This document shows positions 1-13,015 of a stretch of 64,000 nt of DNA, in pieces. Each line of letters opens with the position of its first letter. The first letter of the stretch is position 1. The position numbers and the translations under genes are program-made. Source of the DNA: Saccharina japonica (taxonomy: Eukaryota; Sar; Phaeophyceae; Laminariales; Laminariaceae); contig MEHQ01001881.1 of NCBI GenBank assembly GCA_008828725.1, positions 537,240 to 601,239 on the forward strand, given 5' to 3'. The notes beneath the pieces were generated by a model. It worked only from the letters and a program-made list of their open reading frames with translations. It was not told where the DNA came from and did not search any database.

Positions 1-817
1 TCGGAGCCATAAATTTCCTAAATTTCCTAAATTTTCAATATTTTTTTTCGCGCAATTTTCTAAATTTCCTTTTTTTCCATTTTTTTTTCCCCATTTATTG
101 GAACGTGAAGCCTTCCAAACAGTTTGCCCTCTGAAGAATTTCCGATATTTCCAAGATTTCCTTTTTTTTTGGAAAAAAATAATGAAAATTATGGAAAAAA
201 AGCTGCCCGATAAAAACGACCCTGATAAGGCAAGGCTCTGCTGAAAAAAGTATCCAAGGCATTATTTAAGGCATGCCTTATAGACGCTAGGGCTTACCCC
301 GGGGGAATAAATGAAAATAAATGTAATGTTATGTTTGATGTTTTTCCATGTTTTTCCGATTTGTTTGCTACTTGAACATATTTCATATATACCTATAAAA
401 TGTATACCTGCGAGTATTCAAGTCTGTGTACCTGGTACCCGCTTGCGTTCTTACGTGCACGTGTATATAATATAAATACGTGCGTAACTTTCTTGTGTAT
501 GCTCTCGTATTGTCATGCTTCCCTGCCTTTCTCGATTTTCTTCCTTTCTCCTATTTTCTACGAGTATTTCCTATTTTTTTCTCCTTCCTTTTGCCTTTTT
601 CTTGGTTGAGGTGTACGATTATGTGCCACGGCAGTCATGGTGTATCTTGGTTCCCTCAAAACCCGTACGTAGTTCGCGCGATGGAGGTATCATATGTTAT
701 CCCACGCAGCTTGCAAAGACGAGTTTCGACGAAATCCTCGATCTCACCGTAGCTGTCTGTAGCTGTCTGTAGCTGTCTGTAGCTGTTTGGATTATATGTA
801 TTCTGATACATATCGTA
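1..817. other. AT-rich low-complexity spacer, no gene seen
   Basis: The first 300 bases are runs of A and T mixed with AAATTTCC-like words. No exon with acceptable splice borders or recognisable protein similarity is visible. A short tandem repeat, TAGCTGTCTG in about four copies, lies at 748-788, just before the inverted-repeat element at 818. Confidence 0.6.
748..788. repeat. Tandem repeat, 10-bp unit
   Basis: About four head-to-tail copies of TAGCTGTCTG, the last diverged to TAGCTGTTTG. It is non-coding and 30 bp upstream of the inverted-repeat element. Confidence 0.9.
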
Positions 818-1224
818 GGGAACTGATAATCACGACTACGTAGGCGAGATTTAAATCACGACTACGGGGACGTTTACGAGCCATCCCCGGGTTTTAGGCC
901 TTGCGTTTCGCATTTTCCCGTTGCAGCCGTCCTCTCCAGCACACCAACCAAATCCCACAGACCAGCGTGCAACAACAGCTGAGCCCTGCAGCAGCGCCTT
1001 TCTTGGGGAATAAACCCTAACCTCTAGGCAATTATCACGTAAAATACCGTCGCTGTAACTCTCACAGCCCAAAGGACCGGCAACTAAAAATAACCCTAAC
1101 CCTATCCCCAACCCTGAACCTATCTTCAACCAGAAACGCAAGGCCTGAAATTCGGGGATGGCTCGTAAACGTCCCCGTAGTCGTGATTTAAATCTCGCCT
1201 ACGTAGTCGTGATTATCAGTTCCC
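818..1224. mobile_element. Mutator-like MITE with about 92-bp terminal inverted repeats
   Basis: The left arm (818-909) and right arm (1133-1224) are reverse complements over about 92 bp with only a few mismatches. The outer end reads GGGAACTGATAATCACGACT. The interior is about 220 bp, has no long open frame and contains telomere-like CCCTAA words near 1091-1107. The flanks are similar: CATATCGTA on the left and CATATGCGTA on the right, which could be a diverged 9-10 bp target duplication. Long inverted repeats plus a 9-10 bp duplication are typical of Mutator-type non-autonomous elements. That family assignment is inferred, because no transposase is present. Confidence 0.75.
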
Positions 1225-3188
1225 CATATGCGTATACGTATACGGTACTGCGTTGTACGTTGTATCTTGTGTATTATTTTTCCCTGAGGTATTCTTCCAC
1301 TCTAGATTTTGTTTTTGGAGGCAGCCTGTCCTGTGGCGACGGACTATCTTTTTCGCGATCAGATAACATATGCTTTCCATGTTTGTGTATATTTCATTCC
1401 GTGGTCCGCGCGGGGCTTCCCGTATCTTGCCATCTTGCCATCTTGCCATCTTGCCCCACGATCTACGACCTACGACCTACGACGCACTTCCTCACTCCTC
1501 TTTTTGTTCATTTTTTTTGGTTCCGCGAGGCCAATTGGTTTTGACACGACGACCCGTATATCCGATCTGTCCTGAATATCCCGCCGGTCCAGGGGGGGAA
1601 AGTGTTATAAGGCTTAGTTTGGGTAGGCGATCGGTTAACCTTTTACCACTATATATAGCCCAACGGACTAATGCATTAACATCGTGTCGTTGTGTTCTCG
1701 TACCCGGCACGTTATTAGCATCTCACTTGCTTTACCCATCAATGTGCGTCTATTTTGTTTCGGTTTTTCTCTGTTTCACAGTCTGTGACCACATAATTTG
1801 TATCTCTCTAGGATTAGGAATCAGGACAGGCACTGGGTGTACTGGTGTAGTTGAGTAGAAAGAACGGGTATAATGTGAAGACAACACACACCAGCGGCTT
1901 TGTACACACCAGCCTTATGTACCTGGCGGCACCTGGTATGAAATGATACGTATACGAAACACGAACTACAAAAAAAAAACGAACCACGCAGCTTGAAGAA
2001 ACCGAGTACACTCAATAATAGGTGAAGATTTTCTTCCATCTACGTGCGTAATACGTACGCAATACTCGTTCGTACACTCACTCGTACCCCGGCGTACCGT
2101 ACTTTTTTTTCTCTCTGTTGTCCCATTTCTTATCCTCGCCCTATCATACTCTCCCGCTCCCTCCCAGTAGTAACTCACATCCGGGGTCAAAGAGAGGGCG
2201 CCCCTCCCCCCTCCCCACTACTAATACTACAAGTAGTACTAATAGTAATAGTACGGTTCGTGACCTTTTTATCGCGAGAACAGCAGTAGTAATTCAGCAT
2301 TTTCTTCCCTCGTCGAGTCGCGTCGTTTTTTGTAAGCTGACGCTATTGATACATTGGCGCTTTGTTGAAATCGACTTTTCGATAACTCGCGTCGGCTTCG
2401 AAGTGTGTTAATAAGGCCGTGCTGCTATAGTCTTGCTAGTTTTTGGTGCTAACTCAACATGACTTCAGTTTATCATCTATTAATAGCAGAAGGGCGTCGC
2501 ACGCCGCCACAGCACGCATCGCTATTATTTACAGTCTAAAGTTAGTTCACTGAGCACTAAGCATGCATGCACAAGAACAAGAGCTGGCTGGTCCCCTGGT
2601 AGGGAAAATTTAGTATTAATAGCTGCCTGACTGAGCATTCAGAACGGTTAGAACAACGCGGATTCAGGTACACCAGGTAGATTGTACACGATCACACCAA
2701 ACTTGAGACTGCCAGTACAGCAGGACAGTAGTACAGCAGTAAAGTAGTACAGCAGTACAACAGTAGTACAGCAGTACAGTAGTAGTACAGCAGTCAGTCG
2801 CTCTCAAACCCACGCGAAGGCATACCTTTCTCGGCTATTTGGGATATCTAGAGCTTTGGGATAAACCGCTGACTGAGCAGCTCAGTTGCGTATCAGGTAT
2901 CCTTTAAAAACGAAAAAAAAATGTCCACGGTTCCAATCCCACGAAAAAAATCGTTTTCCCGCTTGTTCCGGGAGAAAGGGGAAAAAAGCGGAGATAACTA
3001 CGACAAAAACTCTCTACCAGAGGGTTGGGAGTGGAGTGTATCATACCACTATAAAAGAACGAACGACAGGAAGGAAATAACAATATAGAGCAAAAGCTAG
3101 GCGCTGAATAGGGGCTTGATCAACCTTGGGGAATGTTACCGGTGGGAGGGCGAAATGAGGCCACAAAGACACTATTTTCGTTTGTTTG

Positions 3189-3278
3189 TAAAGATAAACC
3201 ACTGAGCTACTCCGTCAGCTGGCTTTACAATAGTCGTACTGTGCTGTGGCCTCGTCGCTCAGTGGTTTCTCCTTTACA
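3189..3278. repeat. Short inverted repeat with box A-like arms
   Basis: The minus-strand arm near 3189-3212 reads TAGCTCAGTGGTTTATC and the plus-strand arm near 3252-3278 reads CGCTCAGTGGTTTCTCC. Both resemble the D-arm (box A) of a tRNA gene. No matching T-arm, anticodon arm or acceptor stem follows on either strand, so this is not a tRNA. It could be a fragment of a tRNA-derived short interspersed element. Confidence 0.4.
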
Positions 3279-5021
3279 ATCGAACATGCCCTGCAAACTT
3301 GGCCTTGTCCCTCACCTGGATTTTTTCTCGTCCTGTGCTGTGGCCCCCGTCGCTCCACGCGCATGAGGTGATGATACCCCCTCCGCCCTCCCCTCCCCCC
3401 CCTCCGTGCGCCCCATCTACACGGCCACCTACGCAAACTTTCTGGGTTCTTTGCGTTTGGGGTTAGTCTCTCGCTGGCCACTGGCCACAGACCACGTTTT
3501 CGGTGGAAGCGCAGCGGTTTGAGGGTATTACGGGATCCTTCCTATCCAGCGGGAGCACAGACGCTGAAGAACCTGCCATTGAGGGTAAGTTAGCTTGCTC
3601 AATCTATCAATCTATCACGGCAGAAACGGGCGGCTTCGACGTCTGCCTCCGGGCCCTTGCCGCCAACTCTTAATATATATATATACTGCATGAACTATTA
3701 GCGTGCATGCTAACCTCAAACAGCATCCATCCATACCAGGTATGTATGATATGTATGTGCATATATATTCGGGATTCTTCCGCGTGAGTGTTGCTGTCGA
3801 ACAACGCGGGGTGTAATACTTCGTAGAACTGATCGTAGGTTTTCCATCCCCCCCGTACTCTGTAGGACTCTCGCCTGAACGATACCCTAAGCTCGACTCT
3901 ACTGCTGAGCGTGATGAAACCAGTAGTCACAGTCACATGGTATTATCTTTCGTCCTTCACGAACACTTTCAAACCGCTAGCTTCCAACACATTGGTGTTG
4001 CTACATCTACATATATAGGGTCACATGCTATCATGACATGCTATCATGACATGGTCATATGCTGGGTGACCGTGTTAGCATGATGACATACTGGATAATT
4101 TGTTTGCTAGAATGGCATGCTGGATGTCGCTGGAAGCTGTTAATTTCCGTACTCGTAGAGTGGAGGCAAGGCAAGTAAAAGTCACGGCTGTCCAATAGGT
4201 TTAAAAGCTGAAAAACACCGCGGAACTCGTACCCATTGCTATTACGTATGATATATGATGAACCTATTAATAGTAGCTTTCATCCGGAACTGTAAAAAAC
4301 CATGACGAGACATGAGAGACGTGAGAAGACATAAATACTCTGTGCTTTGTCCTCATATTGAGACCACCAAGCGTAGGTAGCCTCATGCACATGTCGTAAG
4401 GCGGTGTGATGACTTCACGAGGGCAAGGAAATCAACCATAGGCCATATCTAACACCAGTATCTACGGCGGTAGTTCATTAACGGAGAAAACTCAAGTTTA
4501 CCGTTGATGATCGATACTTCGGCTGCCAAACAAGACATTTTGGTTCTGCCGTTTCACCACGACAAATTTGGGCTATATAGCGAGCGTTCGGTTGAAAAGA
4601 GACCTCCAGTGTCCCTAGTCGCTAGCCTCTAGCCTCTAGTCTCTACTGCCAGTGTCTTCCTTTTGAGTGGCTTGAGACATGATTTTTGTTTATCTTCAAA
4701 AGTGACGCCTGCTTTCAAACACGGCGTCTGAATAAATCTATTCATAAGTCTGGACGGCAATTACGGACACTTGGAGGGAAAACAACGGTAAAGTTATGTC
4801 ACTGCGACAAGACTTAAAACAATTATTGCGGCAATGTACGTACTGTACTTGTATTGAACAAGAAGCAGTGTAATACTGATGTCGAACAAAGATGAATGAA
4901 GAAGAACGAAGGAGTCCTCGACAGCCAAAAACAACGCTAACGTATGAAGGCACCAAGCCGTTGCTTCCACACGGCATGACCTGCCATGGTGACATGCCGG
5001 CTGTCGAAGGGGCAGACACAT

Positions 5022-5071
5022 ACCATTAATACCATTAATACCATTAATACCATTAATACCATTAATGCCAT
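5022..5071. repeat. Tandem repeat, 9-bp unit TACCATTAA
   Basis: Five to six head-to-tail copies of TACCATTAA, the last one diverging. Simple-sequence DNA, no coding role seen. Confidence 0.9.
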
Positions 5072-5411
5072 AAATACTGTAGATGGGTGCACTCGTTCTG
5101 CCTGCAGCGGTCCACGACCATGATTTTTTAGATCAGCGACAGACAAAAGGACACTCGTGTAGAGCATCACCCTCAGTGACACCGTACTTGGAGTGTACTT
5201 GCAGTGTACTTGCAGTGCATGCAATCGCCGCGGCAGGTAGCCTTGTCCGATCAGCAGAAGAGGGCCTCTATCCTATATCCGGTCCCCGCGAGCACCACAC
5301 GCACCCCAGTTGTCCTGGTTGTGGAGTTATCCTTGTCTGCAAGTTGAACTTCTTGGTGTGTGTGTAGATTTGAACCAATCTTCCTGAACTCTACGTACTT
5401 ATTGTGGTGGG

Positions 5412-6005
5412 GGTGAGACCACTGAAGAATTCGCGGCACTCAGAAAAGAGGATTTACAAGCGCCAGTTACATGCCATGATATTTCACACAAGAAGCGCTT
5501 CAAGCACATTCGATCAGCGTACGAGGAGGACTCCCCAATTCTTGCGTATGCTCTCACAGGTCGCTACGTAGATGAAAAATATCAAGCAAGTCCCTTTTCT
5601 TACGCTTGGAGGTTCTGAAGCGCTTCCTTGACCTCATTTCGGGCAACCATTCCGTATTTCCTCAACGCGGCATTCCATCTGGGGACGCAAGTAATCGCTG
5701 GCGGACCTAAGATACGATCGGAGAAACGACAGTGCGCTCAACCTTTTACGAACTCCTACTACTGTTCGAATATGATTAATGTTCAGTTTGAACGCCGGTT
5801 CATCAAGGCCGACCCTGCGGTGCTGATTGATGTTTTTGGAGGCTGCGCCTCCCGGTTATTGAACCTCGACGCCATGCATGTTTGGCAGTGCTGCGTTGCG
5901 CCGTGTAGACTAACTGTAGTAGAGAACGTGTACGTTCTTATGATACGTTCACATCTACCCCCACTCGAAACGTTCGGTAATCCTCCAGTCTACCTCTTGT
6001 TGTAA
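5412..6005 (+). pseudogene. Possible decayed coding stretch, unknown family
   Basis: One reading frame runs from about 5412 to 6005 and is broken only by an in-frame TGA at about 5618-5620. Before the stop the translation looks protein-like, with mixed charged and hydrophobic residues (for example KRFKHIRSAYEEDSPILAY near 5494-5550). After it a second open part continues to a TAA at 6003-6005. I see no domain I can name, no clear start and no convincing splice borders that would remove the stop. It may be a relic of a mobile-element gene or of a host gene, or simply chance. Judged from composition only. Confidence 0.25.
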
Positions 6006-9000
6006 GTTAACTGCCGTACGTCGTGCGTAGCTGTGCTTGGCAGGCGGCTGACAAACGACGTGATTTTCCAATTGCGCCGCATTTTAGTTGAAACAACACT
6101 GTTTTCACCAAACTACTTTCAATTTCTAGTTCTAGTCTTCGCGCAAGATTTATGACGGGTAGAAACGCATCCATAGACTGAAAACTACGTACGCGTACGA
6201 AGTGTTACTGATGTATTTGGACCATTCCTAGCGACCGTGGTGCAGGGGGGAAAGCCAAGTACCAACATAAATCAGACGTGCAACGTGCAACATCGTCGGC
6301 ACACAAGAACCTGGTCAAAAGTCTGTCCAATGCGCCCGCCCGCAAATAACACACCAGTGCCTCCAGGTTTACTGGTATCTATACGGTACGAGCATACGAC
6401 GAATATGATAGGGACATCAACAATCGGACAGAAAGCAACCCCTCGTCGTTATGCAGAGTAGGTCTACAAGCAGTACAGCAGTACAGCAGCGGTAGCAGGT
6501 AGCAGCGTGATATATGCAGTTTAGGCTGTACAGCCTTACCGTATATACAGTCAACACTGCTTGCTGTAAATCTGTGCTGCAGCAATAACTGTGTGTAGCT
6601 CTGGGCACTGTTGTATGGTGATACCGGCATACCGGTACTGCTGCTGTACCATAACTCTCTAATAGACGTGAGGGTCGATCGGGGAGATACCCCGCGCTGT
6701 ATATATCAAGGGTGCCTGTGAACTGGCTCTACAACTAGCAGTCTACCAGCAATATACGAGTACAAGTACCGCAACACGCAGTAGACTTCTGAGGGAGACA
6801 CGCGGATATGTCATATACGCAGGCCCCGATGTCGTGCATCGCAACCCGGTGCTCTCCGTTGGACACGCGAACAACTGCGCGACAAACGACGATCGATATA
6901 CTATTCTGTATGCCATGAGACAAGACGTACTATCAGTGTCAGGTGTCAGGGTTGAAACTGAAAGTACAGGAATCGACGTGCATATGCAAAGGGTATCACA
7001 TCGATCGCGTACGGCCGGTGTACCCAGCAGTGCTCACATGGTTCTCGTCTCAGTGAAGCAGAGAGCGTGTGCCGCTGATGAGCGAGTGCGACTCAAGCAC
7101 CAAGATGGACGCGGCCTATTTTTTGCCTGTTCGGCGAATCTATTCCGCCGCATATGTTCTACGTACAGAGTTGAGCATCAATTTAATTGATCAATTGTCA
7201 GTTGAACTCACAGCTGACGTTTATTAGGAGCACGAGCACACGAGCACGGACGAACGACAGCAGAACAGAGATTCCCAAGGTGTGCTGTCATGCTGTCATT
7301 CACACAGGGGAAGAACGAGGAGGGAGGAGGAGGGGGAGGGGGTCGTGCGAGGTGGTCATCGGGGTGGATATGAATACTGCCTAGACCTTAGACTACACGC
7401 GGGCTGCCTGGGGATCTGGTGATGTTTTCGCAGTTCGTCGTAGTGTGCTCTTGGGGGCCGAAACAAACCAAAAACGTAAAAAAAAAAAAAAGTACGTATA
7501 CATAACATGATACGTACGATACTCTGTAGGTTGTATCATACCAGTATGTTTTGACGTTTTTGGATATCGTGTGGTCGACATATAATACCACGTAGCTTGG
7601 TGAGCTGAGTGTCGACTACGTACAGTACTTATTGTGCAGGCAATCAATCGGTCGAACGATCGAACTCACAGCCGAAGCATTTGTAGAACGTAATTTTTGT
7701 GGATAGAAAAATGTACTGCTGCTGTCTGTGTACGTACTGCTTACTGCTCTTGCAACATATCATATTGTTGCTGATTAAGTATTTGTTGTGGGAATGATGC
7801 GAAGATGGAGCCTCGACACTCGACACGCATCAATCCGACAGGTTATGAGCCTCGCTCGCCGTGTAGATTGCACATCGATCGGCACCACGCAACGGCTTTT
7901 CCCGCTGAGAGTCATGACTAACTTCCCGCCCGTGCCAGATAATAAATACTATCGATACATGTCAAGGAAAACGTTGATGTGGAACGGGCAGTTGGTCAGT
8001 ACAACAGATCGAAACGTACACCTATCGTAACGCCATGGCAAAGGGGAACTAACTGCTGAGCGGACGAATGCTTCTGACACTTTCACATTTCTAGAACTGC
8101 GCCCACGTTTATGAGGACAAATGGCTTGGAAACAGAGTTGGACACTACTACACAAAGTACTCCACTGTTAATAATGTGTCCTCAACGAAACGTAAAAGCA
8201 AAGGTCCAACAAATGGAGGGCTTGGTACAGGCTTGTACGCAAAAAACAAAATGAGACCTTCTTCTTACAGGCACTGCCGAATGGAAAGCATGGTTGTTTA
8301 GCTGTGAAATGTCGTGAGTAATCACATAGTACTACAGTGCATATTGCACAAAAAATGTTTCGACATGATGAGTCGTTGGGCGATGGAAGTGCCGACCTGT
8401 GGCGTCTAGGCCATTCTACAAATAGATTCATAGGACATCCTAGCGGATTTCCTACTGATTTGTACGAGGCATGCATGCGACATGTATACCTGCTGGAATG
8501 TCACCACATAATGTTACTCTATATTTTGCTACGTACCTGCGTGTACTTCTGCGATTCCACGTATCTAGCAGGGTGCGCAGCGATGCTGGCCCCGGACCCC
8601 TGCTGAGCCCAGGGGTAAAGATGTGGAGGTGTGGGTGACCGCTTCTTCGCGTAGGCCCTACCTTCGTATAGAAGCAATGGCGTGTACCGTAGCTGAAGGG
8701 GGGGTGGGGGGGGCTAGATCTGCTTAAAGACCCCCCATCCTAGCTTCGAATAGGGCAGAAGGCAAGACACGTATTCCGGCTTGTGGTCGTCCGGGGACAT
8801 CCGGGCCACATCCCCGGGTTTCTTAGGTGGGTATGGATCTTAGGGTGTAGCGGATATGGCTACTTGCTGCTGTAGGCTACCTACTCGTAGTGCCGGTGAA
8901 TGTGCTGCAATTCGACGAGAGTCAGCCAGGGAAGGAAGTGCTGAAATATTCTCTCGATAAAAATGCAAGGCAAGAGGAGAAGAGCCTACTTGGTGATCCC

Positions 9001-12000
9001 GGATCTGAGATACGACTAAAGAGGGAGAGAGAAAAGTAGAGCAAGGATAATAAATGGGATGGAGAAAAACAAAATAAAATGATGAATCCCTTACGCCTGG
9101 CCTATCCCTGCAGCAGTTCGGAGGCAGCGGGGCAAATAAAACAAAAAAAAATGGTGCGAATGTCTCGTCCAGTCTCAAAGGGAATACAGGGGAGGGCGAA
9201 GAAAATCGTGAGATGGTATGCAGGGGGAATGGAAGAAACGCCGCGATTGAACCGGGGCAAGGAACGGGAGGCGCGCGTAGCCAAATACCTCACGAATACA
9301 GACAATATTTTAGCCTCTAACGTACCACAGTATATGACAGACTCAGCCGGTTTGGAAGGTAGTGGCAGGACAGGGCGAAGGAAGCCACGATATTTCATCG
9401 CAACGCCGAGAAAATAAACAGCTTCCATGAAAGACAACAACGCGAGAAACCAGGATGAGGTTCTGAGGCAAGAAAAGTTATTTACCAGAGCCGACCACTT
9501 CGATTCCGCGTGACTTGCTTACGTCGCGGACACTTCGAAGCACCGAAATAAGTGCGCTATAGCTTGATAAATGTTGAGCACCGCAAGCCGCTCTCCGCTC
9601 CATATGGCGATATTTTCGGGCGGGGGGAGATATGAATAGCACTATCGTGATCGATCCGGGGTCGTCGAGGAAGCGGACAATGGCCATCCAGCCGCTGCCG
9701 TGTGCGCGTTTTCTCAAGCAACCGCCGATAATCCTGGGCCTTGCATCGTATACTTCGTATCAGCTTTTGTCGGAGATAATGGTGTCGATACATCAACGGG
9801 TTCATGTTTTAGCGGGTGGCGTAGGCTTATTCAGAAGACAGGAAAGGTCCGTCTTTGGCGCGAGCTAGGTAGCGTTGGGTGCCACCGACGCACATGCGAC
9901 AACATAATGGATTGCTCTATCGATGTTACAGGGGTACGCAGGCCTCAGTAGTATTGTAGGATAGGATGTGCCTACAGTACGTACTACTGCAGTGCTTCTG
10001 AGATCCATCTCTCGTTCCCGTGCTGGTTGATGATTTTTTTTTCCAGTGCATTTGGTAGATAACGATAATGGCCCTGCCCGGCCGCACCCGGCCCCGTGGC
10101 TTGTACTCTCCTCCGTTTCCAAGCGCTCGACGGGCAAGGAGACGTGAGAGTGTGACCATACACACACAAACACATACATGGGTGAAGTGGTGTGAAGGGG
10201 GGAGTGGTGTGATGCAGTTATGGAGGACATACTGCGTAACGCCACTAGGCAGGTGCTGCGGGAGGTCATCGCTGTCGTGCGAATCGACGTAAGACTCGCA
10301 GCCGGCTGCCACCTACAGTAGTGCGACAGTGCGCATCTACGCCCGGTATGTCGTTAGCACATCCCGGACAAAATAATCTTGGCGGCCAAATGGTGGCCAC
10401 CCGGGATCGCGCCCGTGGGTGAGGGGTCGACCATATATGAAGTGAGGACGTGGGGCCGGCCACCTGTGCGGTAAGTAGCCCATGCCTCCGATGCCCCCTC
10501 TTTTTACGTGAGACTCACCAACGTTGTTAACAGAGAAGACTATGGACGTGTATTTTCCTCATATATTAGTTACTGTGTTTGCCTAACGGTATATAGCACG
10601 CCGCGATACATTGGCCCTCCCCGAGGGACCGTAGATGCAGCTCCCACGACGATACAAAGGATCAAAGGATATACATACGACTCACATCCTGAAATTGAAA
10701 AGTGGATTAAGGATGCACCCTTTCTGCAGTAGTAGTCTACAATAAAGCAACACAGAAAAATAAACGTACAGTAGTACCCACACATCGAAAAGTTTTATAG
10801 GGCTAAGGCGGAGCGAAGAGCAGTCCTAGGATGTCGACACCGAAACGTGGAGTTGAAATATGCTCCGTTTTGTTTAGGACGCCGGGGCGTCTAAGTGATG
10901 GCTTTCCTTTGGAGACAGGGCACTTATTGTAAAATGTCAGGATATATTATTCCTTGGGATCTGACGCGGGGCCAATATATAGCCCGTGCCCCAAATGTTA
11001 ACTCGTTCTAACGTAACAAAACTAAGTATACACCTTGTTTCCCCGTAACTTCATTTTCGCATAAAATAGCACTCCATGGATGAAACTCTGCCAATAATAA
11101 GTAATTGAAGCTCAGCCCGGGATCAACACGAAACAGGCTTTATTACTATGAATAGTATGTCTACAACAGAGGTTACAACACCATCGCGCACAAACACTAA
11201 ACGTCCAACGCATGATGAGGCAGTCGACACCACCGTGACGCGCAGTTCCCGCAGGGATTCTCGCGACCGAGAAGTTTAAAACACAGGCACATAGGTGTAC
11301 ATATATATAGTCTATATATATGGGCAGTTTCAGGTTCCCCCGTGTTTTTCGGCTCTCCCAAAGGAGCGTGAACTCTTTCGAAAACGTGTACCTGGTACAT
11401 GTGCGTGTAAGCAACAGTTCTACCAAATATATACTTACGTACGTACAATTATTAACAGTTGACGCTAAAGTTGTCGTCATCGTCGCAGCAGAGCAAGACG
11501 GGGCGAGAGGGAATCTTCGGGGGAGGGGGCAGGGGCAAGGTGCCGTCCGTTGTGTTTTGTTGAGCAGCACCGTCTTGCACAATGCCGGGTTGTCTTGTGT
11601 GGCATTGATTCGATCCAGTCTACGGGTAGAAATTACGAGCAACATCATGAATCATGCGCATCATGGCCAGCACCACACCCCCTGCTCTATATACGTTCCA
11701 TGGTCGCCCACCTTCACCGCTCGGATATCGGCGGTGCTGCGCTGCAAGCGATGCTGCACGCAAGCGCCTTATTCACGCTATTAGCTATCGAGGGACGCGC
11801 GTCTTTCAGGGCGGAATATCTTGCGCTCGTCGTTCATTCTTCGTCTTAGACCTTAGTAAGAGGACATATTGGGTATGAATACTGTAGTGTGCGCGGCATA
11901 AAATTGCGCGCAGCAACACTGCCTATCGGTCGATCTCGAGGCATTGCGTATACACAGTCAGGCAAGAATCAGCCAACCAGAATCAGCCAACCAATGCCCT

Positions 12001-13015
12001 CTGATCTAGCTAAGATCTAGAGAACTACACAGATCCACAGTTATAGGCGGCGTCAATCTTGCTGGTATACAGTAGGTTGGTTGGTCAACACAACAAAAAG
12101 AGAGCATTGTACTTTGGCACAACATTCAAAGACAAGCGGGAGTAAGCCATCCAGCGTCCTCGGTTCGTCAACAGACAAACCAACAGACAAATCAACAGAT
12201 AAGTTAACAGACAAGCCAACAGACAAATCAAGCGTGTTCACGCCCCTCTTGATTGTCCGCATCTCGCAAGACACTTTTTTTTTTAAATGAAATATGTATA
12301 AAAGTTTAGCTTTTGCAGACACCAGCCGACTTTGATTGGCGCGCATTCCAAACATTCGATCCGACAGTTGATTCAAAATTCGCCCCTGATCGGCCGTAAT
12401 CTTGACGCTGTACTTATTATAGTATAAAACTCCACAACACGGACCACGCCACGTACGCAATGGTATCGAAAGCTACGGATATGCTGCATGGATGATTCAC
12501 ATGCCCTTAAAGCCCGAAATTTATGTACCAAAATGCCCATGCCAAGGAGACAGTGCGCAACACCAATAAACACCGGCTAAGCGGTCGGGGGAACCAAAGA
12601 AATTACTTGTACTTTCCACTCAACAAAGTCAACGTGTGTTTAATCGTTCACAACAAAAGGGATTCACTGCACCAAAAAACACGCAACACAATAAAAAAGT
12701 TCACGACGTGGAAGTTTCCGCCCCCCCCCCCCCCCTTCCCCCAATTCCGCTGGGTCGCAATATAAACACCAAAAACACAATTAACATGGAAAACCAATCA
12801 TTCGATCGACGTATATACCGGTGTAGCATGTACCAAGCAGGGTTTGCATCAAGTCACCGACATCTGCACCAACTACGCCAGCGAGACGCGCTGATAAACG
12901 GTAAGGCACAAGGACTCGACAGCGACAAACGGGGAAACACACAACGAGAACAATCTACGGCACACAAACATCACACAGCCGACCAATAAATAAGTACGAG
13001 CACTCCCGTAGTACG
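6006..13015. other. Gene-free spacer
   Basis: No gene supported. An open stretch at about 6786-7190 (plus) looks mildly protein-like but has no recognisable motif or splice context. A poly-C tract lies at 12719-12735 and a degenerate 12-bp tandem repeat (CAACAGACAAAC-like) at about 12169-12233. Overlapping open frames on both strands at 9079-9440 mirror each other and are not convincing. Confidence 0.5.

Larger units (their letters stand above)
1225..5411. other. Gene-free spacer
   Basis: No exon series could be supported on either strand. It contains a CAG/TAC-rich stretch (about 2700-2790), a short hairpin whose two arms resemble a tRNA D-arm (3189-3278) and a 9-bp tandem repeat (5022-5071). 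The open frames here are short, lack matching splice borders and show no family motif. Confidence 0.55.

Noticed and set aside
9079..9440. Overlapping 112-codon frames on both strands
   Set aside because: Both are similarly weak and mirror one another; no protein family recognised.
11112..11648. 178-codon open frame on the minus strand
   Set aside because: No domain, no start context and no splice partners; composition resembles spacer DNA.
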